Assembly (NCBI RefSeq): GCF_000182565.1
Contig: NW_015971553.1
Span: 502,507 to 566,506 of the forward strand
DNA length: 64,000 nucleotides
Reading direction: 5' to 3'
DNA from: Spizellomyces punctatus DAOM BR117
Lineage: Eukaryota; Chytridiomycota; Chytridiomycetes; Spizellomycetales; Spizellomycetaceae
Positions 52,101 through 63,807 of the stretch are shown here, piece after piece (positions within the stretch are counted from its first letter, which is position 1; each line of letters begins with the position of its first letter). The position numbers and the translations under genes were made by a program. The notes beneath the pieces are model-generated. The model ran no database searches. It had not been told where the DNA came from and saw only the letters and a list, made by a program, of their open reading frames with translations.

Positions 52101-52734
52101 ATGACAGCGAGCAGCGCGGAGACCTCTTTTCGTAAACGGAGGCGGTCTCTTGGAGAAGATATTAATCATGAGACCAAGTGGTACCGGATGCTACCTGACG
52201 ATGATAACGTTACTCCAGTACATCCTCACAACTCATCAGACGTGCCGGTATCTTGCACCCTCGCAGCATCCTGCTTGAACTTCTCATTCCAAACAGTTGA
52301 TGCCTACCGGGAGCACTACCGTGAGGCCCATGTGCTCCTGTGCTTTGTTTGTGGGCGTATTTTACCTACCGCATACTTGCTGGACATTCATCTCCAGGAG
52401 ATGCACGATAGTTTTTTCCAGGTTTTAGCCGCTCAGCAAGATATGGTATGGTACCCATATAACTCGTTGTCGGACAGCATGTTTCGTAACTTTTGGTTAT
52501 TAGTACCGGTGCCTGGTGGAGGGATGTACCACTCTGTCATCCACTGCACAATCCCGAAATCATCACTTCAGTCATTCACATTCACTTAACAAGGAGTATG
52601 ATGTTCGCGTGGTCTTTGGAGAAGATCCACATGAAGTGAGATCAAGTGAACCGGATTCCAGGCTTCTCTTGCTTTCCCCAGCGGACGCCGCAACTGTAGC
52701 GAGTTACGATACGTGCGATTTAGACAGTATATAG
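52101..52734 (+). CDS. ZNF511: C2H2 zinc-finger protein, ZNF511-like (191 aa)
   Basis: Exons 52101-52445 and 52504-52734 join in phase 0 over a 58-bp intron (GTATGG...TTATTAG). After a basic N-terminus (FRKRRRSLGED), CTLAASCLNFSFQTVDAYREHYREAH forms the first finger. The second finger has CFVCGRILPTAYLLDIHLQEMH. HDSFFQVLAAQQDMYRCLVEGC leads to a third, incomplete one. The HDSxFQ-LAA-Q-MYxC string is the signature of the ZNF511 family. The third finger's second half is altered (SRNHHFSHSHSLNKEY), so zinc binding there is doubtful. Function in the family is poorly known; likely nuclear. The 3' end is 72 bp from the convergent NOT1 stop. Confidence 0.85.
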
Positions 52735-52806
52735 AAGCCGCAGAGTTTTAACACATATTTAAATCGGTCAATTTTTGTACAGAATAAGCTGCAATATACA
52801 AGACTG

Positions 52807-55800
52807 CTATGACTGGGGGGAGCGCATTAAGGACTGGTTGATGGATTTGGCCACGCTAGAAAACAGTCGCTCGATTTCCGGAGCACACCGTATGAAGTTC
52901 GTATGATCCCAGAAATTGTAACGCGGGTTTCGGATCAATTCGATAAACGTTATCAGAAGGCCGTACGGATGTGGTCGGTTTACTACCAGCCTCTCAATCA
53001 AGACCCTTGAAGATAGAGGTATCGGTTGTCAGACAGCGGAATGCTTACACAGTATCATGTATCGATCCAATTACCTTGTTATTTGTTCCTGCACAATCTC
53101 CTGATTCGCCTCGGCAAACAGGTAGAGCAGTACACAACTGAAATAATGCGTGTGACTATTAGGGTAGCGAAGTTGATTGGCTATTGAACTGAAGAGCAAG
53201 TATCGACCTACGTAAAGATACATTTATGAGCTAAGACTGTGTTTACTAGCCGATTGGCTATTTCCTTACCTTCCGTGTCGAGATCCACCGCCAATTGCTG
53301 AAATATGTCCATGGGAGCGCTGTGTGTTATGGGAGTGGAGCTTTGCGACTGCTTACTCTGGGTTTGCGTTATGGCTTGTACACCAACGTACAATACCAGA
53401 GCATTGATAGCGGCGACATTATAAGCAGAGTCCGGAAGGAGCAAGCGACTCCGTAAGTCCAGCAGAAACGTTACTGGCCCACGCGTCTTCAAATACACGT
53501 CAATGTCTTGCTTGAAATTGTTCAGTAGCAAGCTGCTGGTGTAGTCGGACAGAACGTGCGGCGGCTGGTTGATTTCCGGTAATAAGTCAACTTTCAGATT
53601 CGGTGTAAACGGATCCGGCAGCCGCATGTTTCTCGGAAAGGCGCTAAGAATCAGATTCCGCAGTTGTATGCACGTATGGGGAATCACATCTACAAAGCTG
53701 AAATGATAGTCGCACAGAAATTCGGGAAAGTCGTGCAGCAAGACAAGCAAAATGCGCAAAGTTGCTCTGTACAATAGCCGCGTGGTTTCCGACATTTCCA
53801 CTTGTTTCAACAACGGCCCGAGAAATTTAAACAGGTCGACCAAGAGGCGCTGGAAGAACGGCCAAAACTGATGAAGAAGAAAATGAGCCGTCTATTCGGT
53901 ATACGCACAAGCGGTGTCCAGCTACCTTTTGATTTTCAGCTAAAAGCAGCTTAGACATGAAAAAGCGGTGTGAAACGAGCTGCAGCCACGAAAACGTGAA
54001 TCCAGGCAGGAATGAAGGCTGGAGAGTATGGAATGTGTTGCTGCATCAAGCATAAACGTAAACAGGCATTCATTGCATCAGAGATGACAGCTATCCACAA
54101 ATACGTACCTGACGGCCGACAGAATCTGAATGTAAATTGGTTGCAGATCGTGTTCAAACATGTTGAGATCGTTCAGTAGCGTGGAAAACAATCGGAAGAA
54201 GGGGCGTTGGTTGAAATGAGTACGCTGCTGTTCGTGGGAATGAACCAAGACCAACACGATAATCGAAAGAATCTTTGCTGTCAGATTCAGCCGCGCATGG
54301 TTGTTGTCTGCGCCGGCGGGATCAACATGGTAGCGTACGAGGAGAACAATCAGCCGCGCAAAGGCGTCTACGGCCTGGAAAGGTAGGGCGGGCGGAATAT
54401 CAGGGCTGGATTTTGACTTGATGTACGAATCAATGCATATCTCCGTGCAAACACGGAAGAATAGTGGTGAGATCGACTCGGCCTTCAGGATGCCTTGCTG
54501 TTGCAGCTGAGAAGCGACCTCTGAGAATAAGCATCTGACCAACTAAGCAATTCGAAACACCTTCCCCGTACCTGTTGAATGAAGAACGCATGGGCCTTTT
54601 CGTTGGAAGCGGGATGATAAAATGTGCGGGTCCAATCATGGAACAAAGCAGCCAGGTGCTCTCGAAGGCTTGCCGTTTCATTATCTTTTGCAGTCAAATC
54701 CTTGACGGAGAAAAGAGGCATATTACTCCTCCATGCTTCCAACTGTTGAACAATGCTGGATGAAGTGTGGTATCAGCAAAATCTACCCTTATCAATGGAT
54801 GGTGTTCACCAAATAACTGACCCATCTGATAGTTTCCCACGCATTGCCAATTTGTTTAGCATTTCGAGACTATTAAAGAAACCGCTCTGCAATGCTACTG
54901 GCTGATCGGCTTCTACAAACTTCTGCATCAAGTCCACGGTGAACTCAATGACAGGTGTGCGGCCACCGTCCATTAAACGAGCCAGTTGCATATCAAGTTC
55001 AGAAATACTCAAAAGATTCGCTTGAACAATTGCGAGCGTTGCAGAAACATTGTATTTGCGCTGACCATTAACAGGTTAATACGGACATAGAGCATGTTCG
55101 ACCAAGCGCCTCTCCTTACCTCATCATCATGGTAGAGCAACCAATCTTTAATTTCTTTTGCTAACCGCTTGGAGACGTCACACATCTTTTCCAGCAGATG
55201 CATATAGACCTCTCGTCCGATCGGTGAGTTGTTCTTATACAGTAGCTGGACAACTTTCTGTGCGAAAAGCAGTGCAATTTCATCTCGATTGAAAGAGTGC
55301 GATAGGAGCAACAGTATGTCACGCATTAAAATGCGAATTTCATGCTGAGCTGGAAGGGTAGCCAGTGTAGCAGTGGAGTTCTGAAGGACTTGTTGCTCTA
55401 AATCGGACATATAATGCTATAGCGATACGTCCTTTAGCTTGGAATTACACCCGAACGTTGCGGCCTAAACAAAACGCGTCTCACCGCAAACTTTTCAACA
55501 CATTGTTGCGTGGGTAATGCGCCCCTTGGTTCCTCAAATGTTCCTTCCCCAGCACCCGGAAGGACAGCAGAGACCGTGTCTGAGCGTGTTTCTGCCCGAG
55601 GTATTGCATGCCGAGTCGTCTTTTCACCAAGTTCGGCGCCTGTATATGACAAAATTGGTATTCTGCATTGAAATGCAAATGCATGTCAGGTTCTTCAGCA
55701 GAAGGCCTACCAGGCGTAGGGGACATTTGCCGAGATACTCTAGAGAAGTCTTCGTATACGCGGAACTACGCGAAGTTAGAAACATACTCGCCAACCATAG

Positions 55801-58800
55801 CCTTGCACCGTGTAATAGTTTACCTGCTGCACATTTAGTCCGCCAATTTTTAGCCGCAGCGGCTCCGGTAAAGTGGAAGGATACCGGGAGGCCGCGTAAA
55901 CAGCCATATCATAGTATGGTTGATTACTCCGCTTCATTCAAGAATTAGATCGGTTCCGCATTGAAACGGGCTAAGCTTTTAACTCACCTCTCGATGTTTT
56001 CGTCGATTAACAAAAGATGTGGCCAACGCCTCGTCAATGTCAGGCAGGGCCTTCTCAGCAGCGGCTTTCTCTAATACAGAGCACGCCAGATCTAAATTGT
56101 CGGCTACAATAATGTACACGGCTTGCTCCGGCATCGTTTGCTGGTAATATCAGTGACAATGTCAAGCTAGATTCGGTTGGTAACGCAATGCGACGAGCAT
56201 CGTATACCTCTGTGAAGCCGTTCTGCACCAATAGACTGCGGAGATGAGACATCATGCTCACCCGTAAGGGTTCACGAGATGATACTGCAGCCAAGCTCCC
56301 TGGACATCATAATTAGAGCTAGCACCCAACTCTCTCACTGGTTGTACGTACCCGCGAGGTTAGACACCATGAGATGTGCAGCCTTGCGCATTTTATTCTC
56401 ATCCGGCTCTAAAGCAAAATCTTTGATAACGATTTCTCGCGTAGCGATTCCTGCGATAGTGACGCTTCGCTCGACAACAGGGGATATTATCTACAAGAAG
56501 CCTAACTCAGCGACACAATTTTACGGCTCCGAATACACACAAAATTGAACCTCTCTTATAGCGCGATCAATAGCGATGTGCACTATTCTCTTTAAGGATG
56601 GCTGCGCAGTAAAAATTGGCAAGTTGGGGTTAAAAGTGATGAAAGCTGCGAGATTCGGGATGCCAACCCCGTTTTCATCGGCTGGAGACAACAATGAGAT
56701 GGCGTATAGAATGCCAGTTGACAATAAGATGGATCTCACCAGCGGTTGTATTTGTTGCCAATGGTGTGTGATTGGAGAGTGAGAGCAGTGGTTGGTCAGA
56801 CCCCAAACCTGCTCCCAATCCGCTAGTGAAAGTGGCAGAGTTCGGATCTACAGGGAAAGCTCCTCCCAGTGTTCCGTTACCCACAGCCCCGGTAGTTGAA
56901 AGGGTTGAAGTCAGAGGTTTGCCAATATTCTTAAAAGCGTCGGTGGTAATGGTGGACTCTCTCTGGGGTCTATTGCGCAGGAGACTCGTTGGCTGAATAT
57001 CTGGACATTCCGAAGGTCAACCACGCCGGCAATCTGTGATATATATACAACAATTCAAACCTTTGACATCGAGTTTGATGTTTTTGCAAAGGACTTCGAT
57101 CTCAAATTTCAAATTCAACTTCAGGTCGGCAAAATGATATAATTCAGCTAGCAGTTTCATGACGGCCATGAGCCACGGGTTGGGAGGTTTGAAAACTTTG
57201 CTAGCGTTGCACTGCTCGAGGACCTTGCATACAAAAGGTATAACCACTATCAAGCGTCCGCTGTCGTACCCCTCAAGTAGTAGATCCTAAAATCACCAGT
57301 CAGTTTCGTGTGCAAGGGAGGAGGCGGCGCTCAAATATATCTTACTACCTTCACCGCCAAGTTTTTGTGCTTAATTGGCCTGTTTTTGCCAAGAGTGATA
57401 CCTCCAAGCCATGTTCCAAGGTTTTTTAACAAGGAGCGTTCTTGAGAAGATGTAACAGTTTTCTCCGAGTTCAGCAAAATGCGTATATTCGCAAATGTCT
57501 CGTGAAGAATGTGGCGATAGAGACTCATGCTATCCAGTGCGTCCAAGAAGGCGATGTACAATGAGTGGAAATTTGGTTCAATGCTCGCCCGCTTGACGAC
57601 AATGTAGTGGCTAAACCAGCGAAAATGGTGCTCCTTAAGAATATCTTTAATTTCAGTAACCTTTGCGTCAAGGTTCGCGAATGACACGTTATTGATTATG
57701 AAAAGAATCTTGTCCTGAGTGCCTTCGGTGGGAACTTCGAACTGATCGCGATTAGCGGCATCGAGGAGAGTATCCAGTCTTAACGCTGTGAAGACGGGTG
57801 CTTCAACTGCGCTCGCGCCTTCACTGCGGTCTAAAATATTATTCGAAGTCAGGGCTAGATTTGCCTCCGCTGTCAGATGCTCGCTTTGCTGATCGACTCC
57901 ACTGGTGTTTACTTGTCGTTGAAGAGTTTTGATATATTGTACCATTTCCGGGTGCGCCTGATACAGATGGCCAATCTGTAGCAATAACGAGCCGTATTGC
58001 GGCCACTCTCCAAGCCGCGCTTGAAACTGGTTCAGTGCTTGAATACCAAACTTGAACAATCGAGATCCAACCGGTTGGCGAAGTGCATCCAAGACGTATC
58101 GAAGAGCCATGCCCAACGCCCTGGACGTAACTATCTGATTCTGAATCAGGGCGCCAAAGAGCAGACTCGTAATGGCAAGCTCCTTCTCAGGATATCGCGG
58201 AAAAAATTTGTACTCGTCGAAAAGATTGTGCACCATGCATTTGTAGATATCCTGCTCTCGCGGGGTCGCAGACGTCTTGAATCGTTGGAGGAGGTCGACG
58301 ACTTGATTGATGGTGAGGTCGCCCTTGTAAATCTTCTCGTAGTATGAATTCGCCTCCTCTTCAACATCATCTGTGAATGTGTTCCCGTCAGCCAATGCAC
58401 CATCCCCTACGGAGGCGACATTGACTAATCGAGGGTAGGTTTGAAGACAGGTGCCGGTCACTTCCTTTAAGAAATCGGAACTTGCTGGGGTCATTGTACT
58501 GCAGACATCCAAAAATTAGTATGAGCTCTTTTTGCAACAATTGATAATCAGGGCCATCTGCTGACCTGCTATGTGCATGCAAGACTCGCAGGAAAGTCGC
58601 CACAACGTCAACCGATAATGGAACAGACCGCTTAGGGTTTGATGCATCCATACGGGCACTTTGCGACGTAACTTTGTCATTCAAAAATTCCAAACACGCA
58701 GTCACAAACACTTCTCCCTCATCTCGAATGTGATCCTGCAGCCATTTCTCCAAGTTAAGATAATCCCTCCGAGATGCGAGCGCGGCAAGATCAATGGCAA

Positions 58801-60834
58801 AAGAAAATGGCTTGATTTCCAGAATCTGAGACAACGCCTGGGAAAAGTAAACCTTTATTACCAGTATCGCAATAAGCACATCCGCACAAGAAACTGCTTA
58901 CTCTCATTTCCTGTGCGACGTCCAAAATTCGGGACAGGGATGATGGATCCTTGGCATACAAATGTAACAAGCCTGATGTTGACAAGCTTTGGTTTACTTG
59001 CCATAGCCGCGGGAGAACAAAGCCAGAGTTTGGGTGTCCCGTGAGAAACAACATTACGAGTCCCGGGGTCATTTCCTTCATGATAGCATTCCAGGGGAAC
59101 TGAAGAAGAAAAAATGGGTATAACGGCATCAGATGATCCGCCTATTAAGGTATCACACTTACTGCCACTTGGGCAAAGCCCAGCAAAAGAAGCTCTGGTG
59201 ATTGCTGGACGCCTTGTTCAAACAAAACTTTCACATCTTCATACAAGGGTCCCTCTGACAACAGGATCAACGTTTCAATCAGCTCAACCGAATTGAATGC
59301 TTGGGTGGCTAAGGATGGTATAGCTGCTCGTGCAGAGTTCGATGCATCCAAGGGCACAACGCGCTTGAGAGTGGTTTGATTAAGACTGAAGAGCTCGGGT
59401 GTTGAGTGAATGGCCTGCCTTAAAAAGGATAGCTGTCCCTTATCATTGTTCCACCGGCAGAAAAATGCCTTCACGGGAAACTGATAGATGTCCTACGTGA
59501 TACCATCATTCAGAATGCTGTTAAAGAAACGCAAGCCCTTCCCGACCAACCTTGAGATAAACTTTGGAAGCATTTAACAGAACAGCGAGCCCTTGGGAAT
59601 CGGCGATATTGAAGTCCTTATGATCACACGCACGCATGACGACGTACCAATCCAACTTCGGGTTCTAGCGCATCGGTTAGCCCTGCGTCCGGTCATTTCC
59701 CAAAATGGAACTTACCAGATCCGCCACGACCGAAGCAAAAACTTCCACATCCCATGACGACATATGTTGAACTGCTACATCAGCACCTTCAAAGATTGAT
59801 GCCGCCAGACCTTGCGCAGCCGCGCTTTGTTCCAAATTTGAATGTGTTCTGACCATCATTATTAACACTCGTGCGACCTCCTCTTCGTTTAAGCTTGCAG
59901 ATGAGGAAAACACATGATCCATGACACGCCTAAGGATTATAGAAGAGCTTGTGGCCCCATAACCAAGTTCCTCCATCAGCTCTGCCAACGATATCCCGGC
60001 ACTGACTTGATGAGCGAGAGATTCCTCCGTAGGATCCATGCTGAAATAAGGGATCCGCTAAGATACATGCCCGCAATCGCTCACCGCTGCCTTACTTACC
60101 TTGGGTCTGGTAATGGAAGGCGGTTGTCTGACTTGAAACTGCTCGATGCGACCGACAGGTCCAAGCTGCTCGCGATATTCTCAATGTGCCCAAGACGATG
60201 AAGGATTGTCAAACTGCGGAGCACTAATTGTCGATCGATTCCGTCCACGCCTTGTCGTTTCAGATGATCAACGGCTCCTACGGCAAGGTCAGGAATGGAC
60301 GATGTCACAGGCGACGCTGCTATGGCGGGCCAAGAAAAAAAAGGTTTTCAGACTCAGTTAGTAGCATGCTCTGAGAACATATGAGCAAAAGAATAAGCCT
60401 ACAATCGACAGCTTCGCGCTCGTCCGCAATAAGCAGAGTGGCCGCAACTACAAATCGCTGAACTACACTGAGATCAGAGGTCTCAAGGAGAGTTCGCCAA
60501 GTAGTTGGAGCAGAGGACGATTTAACGTTGATGGGCTTCCAACAATACGGATCACTGGACGACGTATTCAGGAGAGGGAACCCTACCGAAACGAAACTCA
60601 ACGAGCCCGCTTGCGATCGCAAAAACTAGGAGGCGGGCGATAAATGCAACAGCGAAATGGTACACGGACAGCTACTACTACCTGGTGCAGCTCAGTGAAC
60701 GTCAGCGCCCCTGGGAACAAGAGAGCCTGCGAGCAAAGAAATGCAAGCTGGCTGAGGACGACGTTCCTGGACGAAGTCGTGGGATAATCCAACAACACTA
60801 GGAAAAGAGAAACCAGTGGATAATCTGGATGCAT
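52807..60834 (-). CDS. NOT1: NOT1, scaffold of the CCR4-NOT deadenylase complex
   Basis: Large scaffold on which deadenylases and NOT modules assemble to shorten mRNA poly(A). More than 15 short exons. N-terminal part: [17 protein letters not shown] (about 60830), [15 protein letters not shown] (about 60560), [16 protein letters not shown] (about 59950), [12 protein letters not shown] (about 58930), [20 protein letters not shown] (about 58770). The MIF4G domain that binds CAF1 is in the exon 58512-57331 ([36 protein letters not shown]). The CNOT9-binding domain spans about 56740-56260 ([51 protein letters not shown]). The NOT-box C-terminus ends with [19 protein letters not shown] and [10 protein letters not shown] at 52807-53001. 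The true 5' end may lie upstream of the Met at 60834. Confidence 0.9.
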
Positions 60835-61202
60835 TGGGCAAGAAGCCCTCACGTTGCGGCTTGCAAGAGACCGACAGATGGAGGGCAATGAACGCCCACG
60901 AAGCAACAAGTGTAACCGCAGAGAGGAGAGCGTTTAGCCAGCTGTAATCGCAATCCTATGAGCAAAGCTTCCCCATTTATCGTAACTGTGCCAACTTTTG
61001 CAATCACTTCGAATCGGCGCGAATCGCCTCGAATCAGAACGATGATATGGCTGTGCCACTCTTGCAATGATTCCACATGATCAGATGCCGATTAGTGTAC
61101 AGCAAAAGCAGATTAGTGTGCGATATCACGTGTATCACGTGGTAGTCTAGCATTCAGTAATGCTGGGTAAAATGTGTACTGTACAATGGGATGCTGACAT
61201 GA
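60835..61202. other. NOT1 5' flank
   Basis: Contains three close CGAATC/CGAATCG copies near 61008-61040 and two CACGTG-like E-boxes (about 61127-61142) within duplicated AGATTAGTGT sequence. Likely NOT1 promoter on its proximal side and the edge of repeat DNA on the distal side. Confidence 0.35.
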
Positions 61203-61370
61203 CACATGTGATATCACACTGCCCATACAGTATGTGGGTGTTTATGATGATCCCATGTGACTGCACATGAACCAAATCAATTCCATTCAATAGCAGTCCA
61301 CCAACCAGTTCACATGCAGTCACATGTGATTGTCATAAATGCCCACATACTGTACTGTATTGGCAAAAAC
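61203..61370. repeat. Imperfect inverted repeat (hairpin), arms about 60-70 bp
   Basis: The left arm (about 61203-61272) and right arm (about 61309-61370) are reverse complements with scattered mismatches. Shared cores include CACATACTGTA, TGCAGTCACATG and TCATAAA. A spacer of about 36 bp separates them. This can fold into a long hairpin and may be a MITE-like or LTR-associated structure; no target duplication was identified. Confidence 0.75.
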
Positions 61371-61439
61371 AAATGTCAGTGCCTCACACACCAGGGAATT
61401 AACTGGTGACAACCAGTTCAGAAAAGCTAACTAGCTAAC

Positions 61440-62079
61440 TCCTTACAAGTAAATAACTACTACTAGGCCCAATTACACATGCAATAATGTCATGGTAGGT
61501 CAATCAGGTAACTGAGCCCACCACCACAAGAGAAATCTGTAGTGATATTAGATGCCTAGGGATGTCATGGACTAGTTGATGCGAGCATGTTGTAACAGGC
61601 TAGCAGGGACATGAAGACAACAGAAAACTAGGGAAGACTTGGTTACTACTTGTTATTTTTCTTTGAGGGGCCTCAGAGAGGTCCTCTTTTTATAGACAAA
61701 AGGGGCTGACAAATGCTATATCCTAACTACCCAATCAGATCTCACCCACATCATCCTAAACTATTTGTCAGCCTATTGCACCATTTGCACCCAATCAGAA
61801 CTCATGCATGTCATCCTAAACTATTTGTCAGCCTATTGCACCATTTATAGCCAATCACAAGTAAGACAAGTTATCCTAAATACATTGTGCCACTTGATTG
61901 AAAGGAGCAGATGCCAGTGTGTCAGAATACTCATCTAATTTAGCCAGAAATGGCTAAATCTGCTTATTTATCTAATTCTGGTCAAATGAATGCTGACACC
62001 ATCAGCAAAGTCATGTGACCACTAGTTTGGAACCACACCTAACCAGTATAACTATAGCACTGACAGAAGAATTCTGTCA
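61440..62079 (-). mobile_element. Probable gypsy LTR (minus strand), ends tentative
   Basis: It lies directly 3' of a minus-strand gypsy integrase tail (62080-62276). On the minus strand it carries TATAAAAA (complement of 61687-61694) followed by GAGG and CCTC-rich leader sequence, as in LTR promoters. Upstream of that TATA are 60-bp tandem repeats. A 19-nt palindrome TGACAGAAGAATTCTGTCA at 62061-62079 marks the likely outer edge. No second LTR is in the window, so both boundaries are estimates. Confidence 0.5.
61731..61900. repeat. 60-bp tandem repeat, 2 full and 1 decayed copy
   Basis: Copies at 61731-61790 and 61791-61850 share CATCCTAAACTATTTGTCAGC and CCTATTGCACCATTT with few changes. 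A third, diverged copy starts at 61851. Each begins CCAATCA, a CCAAT-box-like string. They sit upstream of the minus-strand TATA, so they could act as U3 enhancer repeats. Confidence 0.85.
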
Positions 62080-62276
62080 CACTTAAGAAGGCTCACATGG
62101 AACACTGGGTGGATCTTCATGGTGCTGGGGAGCTCAAGGGTGTAGTTCTGAAATTCATCCTTGGCCTTGATTCTGTAAGGTCCAAGCCAGGGGTGAAAAA
62201 ATTTCTGAGCTGGTCTCTGGGCTTCTTCTCCTGGGGTGATGCCTTCTCTAGATAGCCAAACTTTGGAGCCTAGGGG
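62080..62276 (-). pseudogene. Ty3/gypsy integrase C-terminal tail
   Basis: The minus-strand frame reads GSKVWLSREGITPGEEAQR, RPAQKFFHPWLGPYRIKAKD and LELPSTMKIHPVFHVSLL. The order KVWL, K...GPY.I and LP...HPVFHVSLL is diagnostic for the end of gypsy pol in fungi. Only this tail remains; the upstream pol is replaced by other sequence beyond about 62280. Confidence 0.85.
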
Positions 62277-62280
62277 GTAG

Positions 62281-62467
62281 CTTGGGGCCTTGCTGAGAGA
62301 TTAAGGATCTGGGCTGCCTTGGGGGTGGTGGCTATGGGGTGGAGGATGCTATCCACATAGCAGGTCTTCTTGCAGCTAGAGCATGCTAGCCTCAGGTGGC
62401 CATGTGCATGTCCATCTTTCTTCAGGCATCCAATAGCTTTGCACTTGGGGCAAGCTGCAGTCACCAC
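62281..62467 (-). other. Zinc-ribbon-like fragment, unassigned
   Basis: The minus-strand frame has CPKCKAIGCLKKDG, then LACSSCKKTC, a CxxC...CxxC arrangement seen in transposase zinc ribbons. It is fused out of frame to the gypsy integrase tail. It may belong to a different transposon. No catalytic domain is present. Confidence 0.35.
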
Positions 62468-63662
62468 CTACTTGGAACTCCATGCTGAAGTCTGGTGGCA
62501 AAGCCATGTCAAGAACCACCCAGTAGGATCCCCTCTCAGAATCCAGTCTTGGGACCAGTTCAAGAGAGCCCTTCAAGAGAACTTCCTCCCAGCAAATGCC
62601 ACCAGAGCAGCAAGAGACCAGTTGGCCAGGCTCAAACAACAAGGTGTAGCGAACGACTCTGATAAACCGGTTCGCTCAAAGGCATCAGGTGACCACAATT
62701 GAGGTTTCCGCAATTGTAACCTAAGCTTCGAAACCCCTAAGATCAAGCTCGGTTCTGGGCTACACCAGCACAGTGTGAAGGATACGTTACGCAGCCATGA
62801 TCGATCATGGCGATGGTCCGAGATGGGAAGATCGGACGCCGCCACCCTAATGAAGGCTACGGAAACTAGTGTAGACGTTACCGTAGCATATTCTTGTATA
62901 AAAAGAGGAATTCAATAAAATAAGTCGGCGGCCAGAAGCCGTAGCGACAAAAAATCCCCACAACTAGCTTCTCAACCCCAATCCTAGGTTAACAGGAACC
63001 TAACAGAGCGCTTCAATGGCCTGATCACCCGCACTGAAGCCTCTAAATCCTGCTCGGTTCACAACTAACCGACTCTCCTTGCCTCTCGCCCTCAAGTCGC
63101 TACCGACGCCCAAAGAAAGGATTTGGAGACTATGATTCCTAGTACGGACACCCACACAACCTGCTAGGAGACCCAAGTTGTCTTTACCGTAGTCTACCAA
63201 CAAAAAATCCGTTACAAAGGCTCAGTAAAGGAGTACCTAAACCAGTTCAATACTTTATGCCTTCAGGTGGATGACTTGTCAGAAGCTGAAAAGTTAGACA
63301 AGTTTATCAGAGGGCTTAAACCCAGGGTTCAGGAACAACTGGAGCTCAACCTCACCAGTTGTTGAGATTCAGGCTTAAACCACGCTGTATGATCTATAAA
63401 TCATGTGAGATCATGCTGGGATGTCAAAAGAAGCCAGGCCACCAGCTACTACTCCCCCAAGGCTGAGAACTCTGGAGTAGTCCCTATGGAGATAGATAGT
63501 ATATCCACCAACTCTGGGAAGCCTCTCTCCAAACTCACTGAGGCTGAGAAGACTGAGCTCAGAAAGAAGGGAGCCTGTTTCAGGTGCAGAAAACCAGGCC
63601 ATATTGCCCCCCTATGCCCCTTGAAGACCAAGCAGCAGGGAGATGGCAAGCAGACTCAGTAG
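62468..63662 (+). pseudogene. Ty3/gypsy gag remnant, split by an inserted LTR
   Basis: The plus-strand capsid part reads ELHAEVWWQSHVKNHP, SWDQFKRALQENFLPAN and ARDQLARLKQQ up to 62644. It resumes after the insertion with SVKEYLNQFNTLCLQVDDL and KLDKFIRGLKPRVQEQ (63221-63340). Stops follow near 63365-63400. The nucleocapsid part has PMEIDSIS and the CCHC knuckle CFRCRKPGHIAPLCP (about 63579-63623), ending at the TAG at 63660. It is not functional: one insertion plus internal stops. Protease and pol should lie beyond the window edge if present. Confidence 0.85.
62645..63216 (+). mobile_element. 572-bp solo LTR inserted in gypsy gag
   Basis: The segment starts TGTAGCGAACG and ends CGTTACA (short inverted ends, TG...CA). 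It is flanked by AAGG at 62641-62644 and 63217-63220. Removing it and one AAGG puts the gag frame back in register exactly at a conserved Gln-Gln-Gly-Ser-Val-Lys position. It has its own TATAAAAA (62897-62904) and AATAAA (62914-62919). It shows no similarity by eye to the LTR at 3007-3325. Confidence 0.88.
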
Positions 63663-63807
63663 AAGATAGAGGTTCTGCCTCTACTGGGGAAGATATCAAG
63701 AACCACCACCCTGACACCCACCACCTGGTACACTCTCCTGTTATTCAACCCTTGGACCTATTGGACCCACCTGAAACCACCCCTGAGATTTTAACTATCC
63801 ATGGACT
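63663..63807. other. Gag 3' region, unresolved
   Basis: Short segment after the gag stop, with Thr/Pro/His-rich translations in more than one frame. No protease motif seen. Confidence 0.3.
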
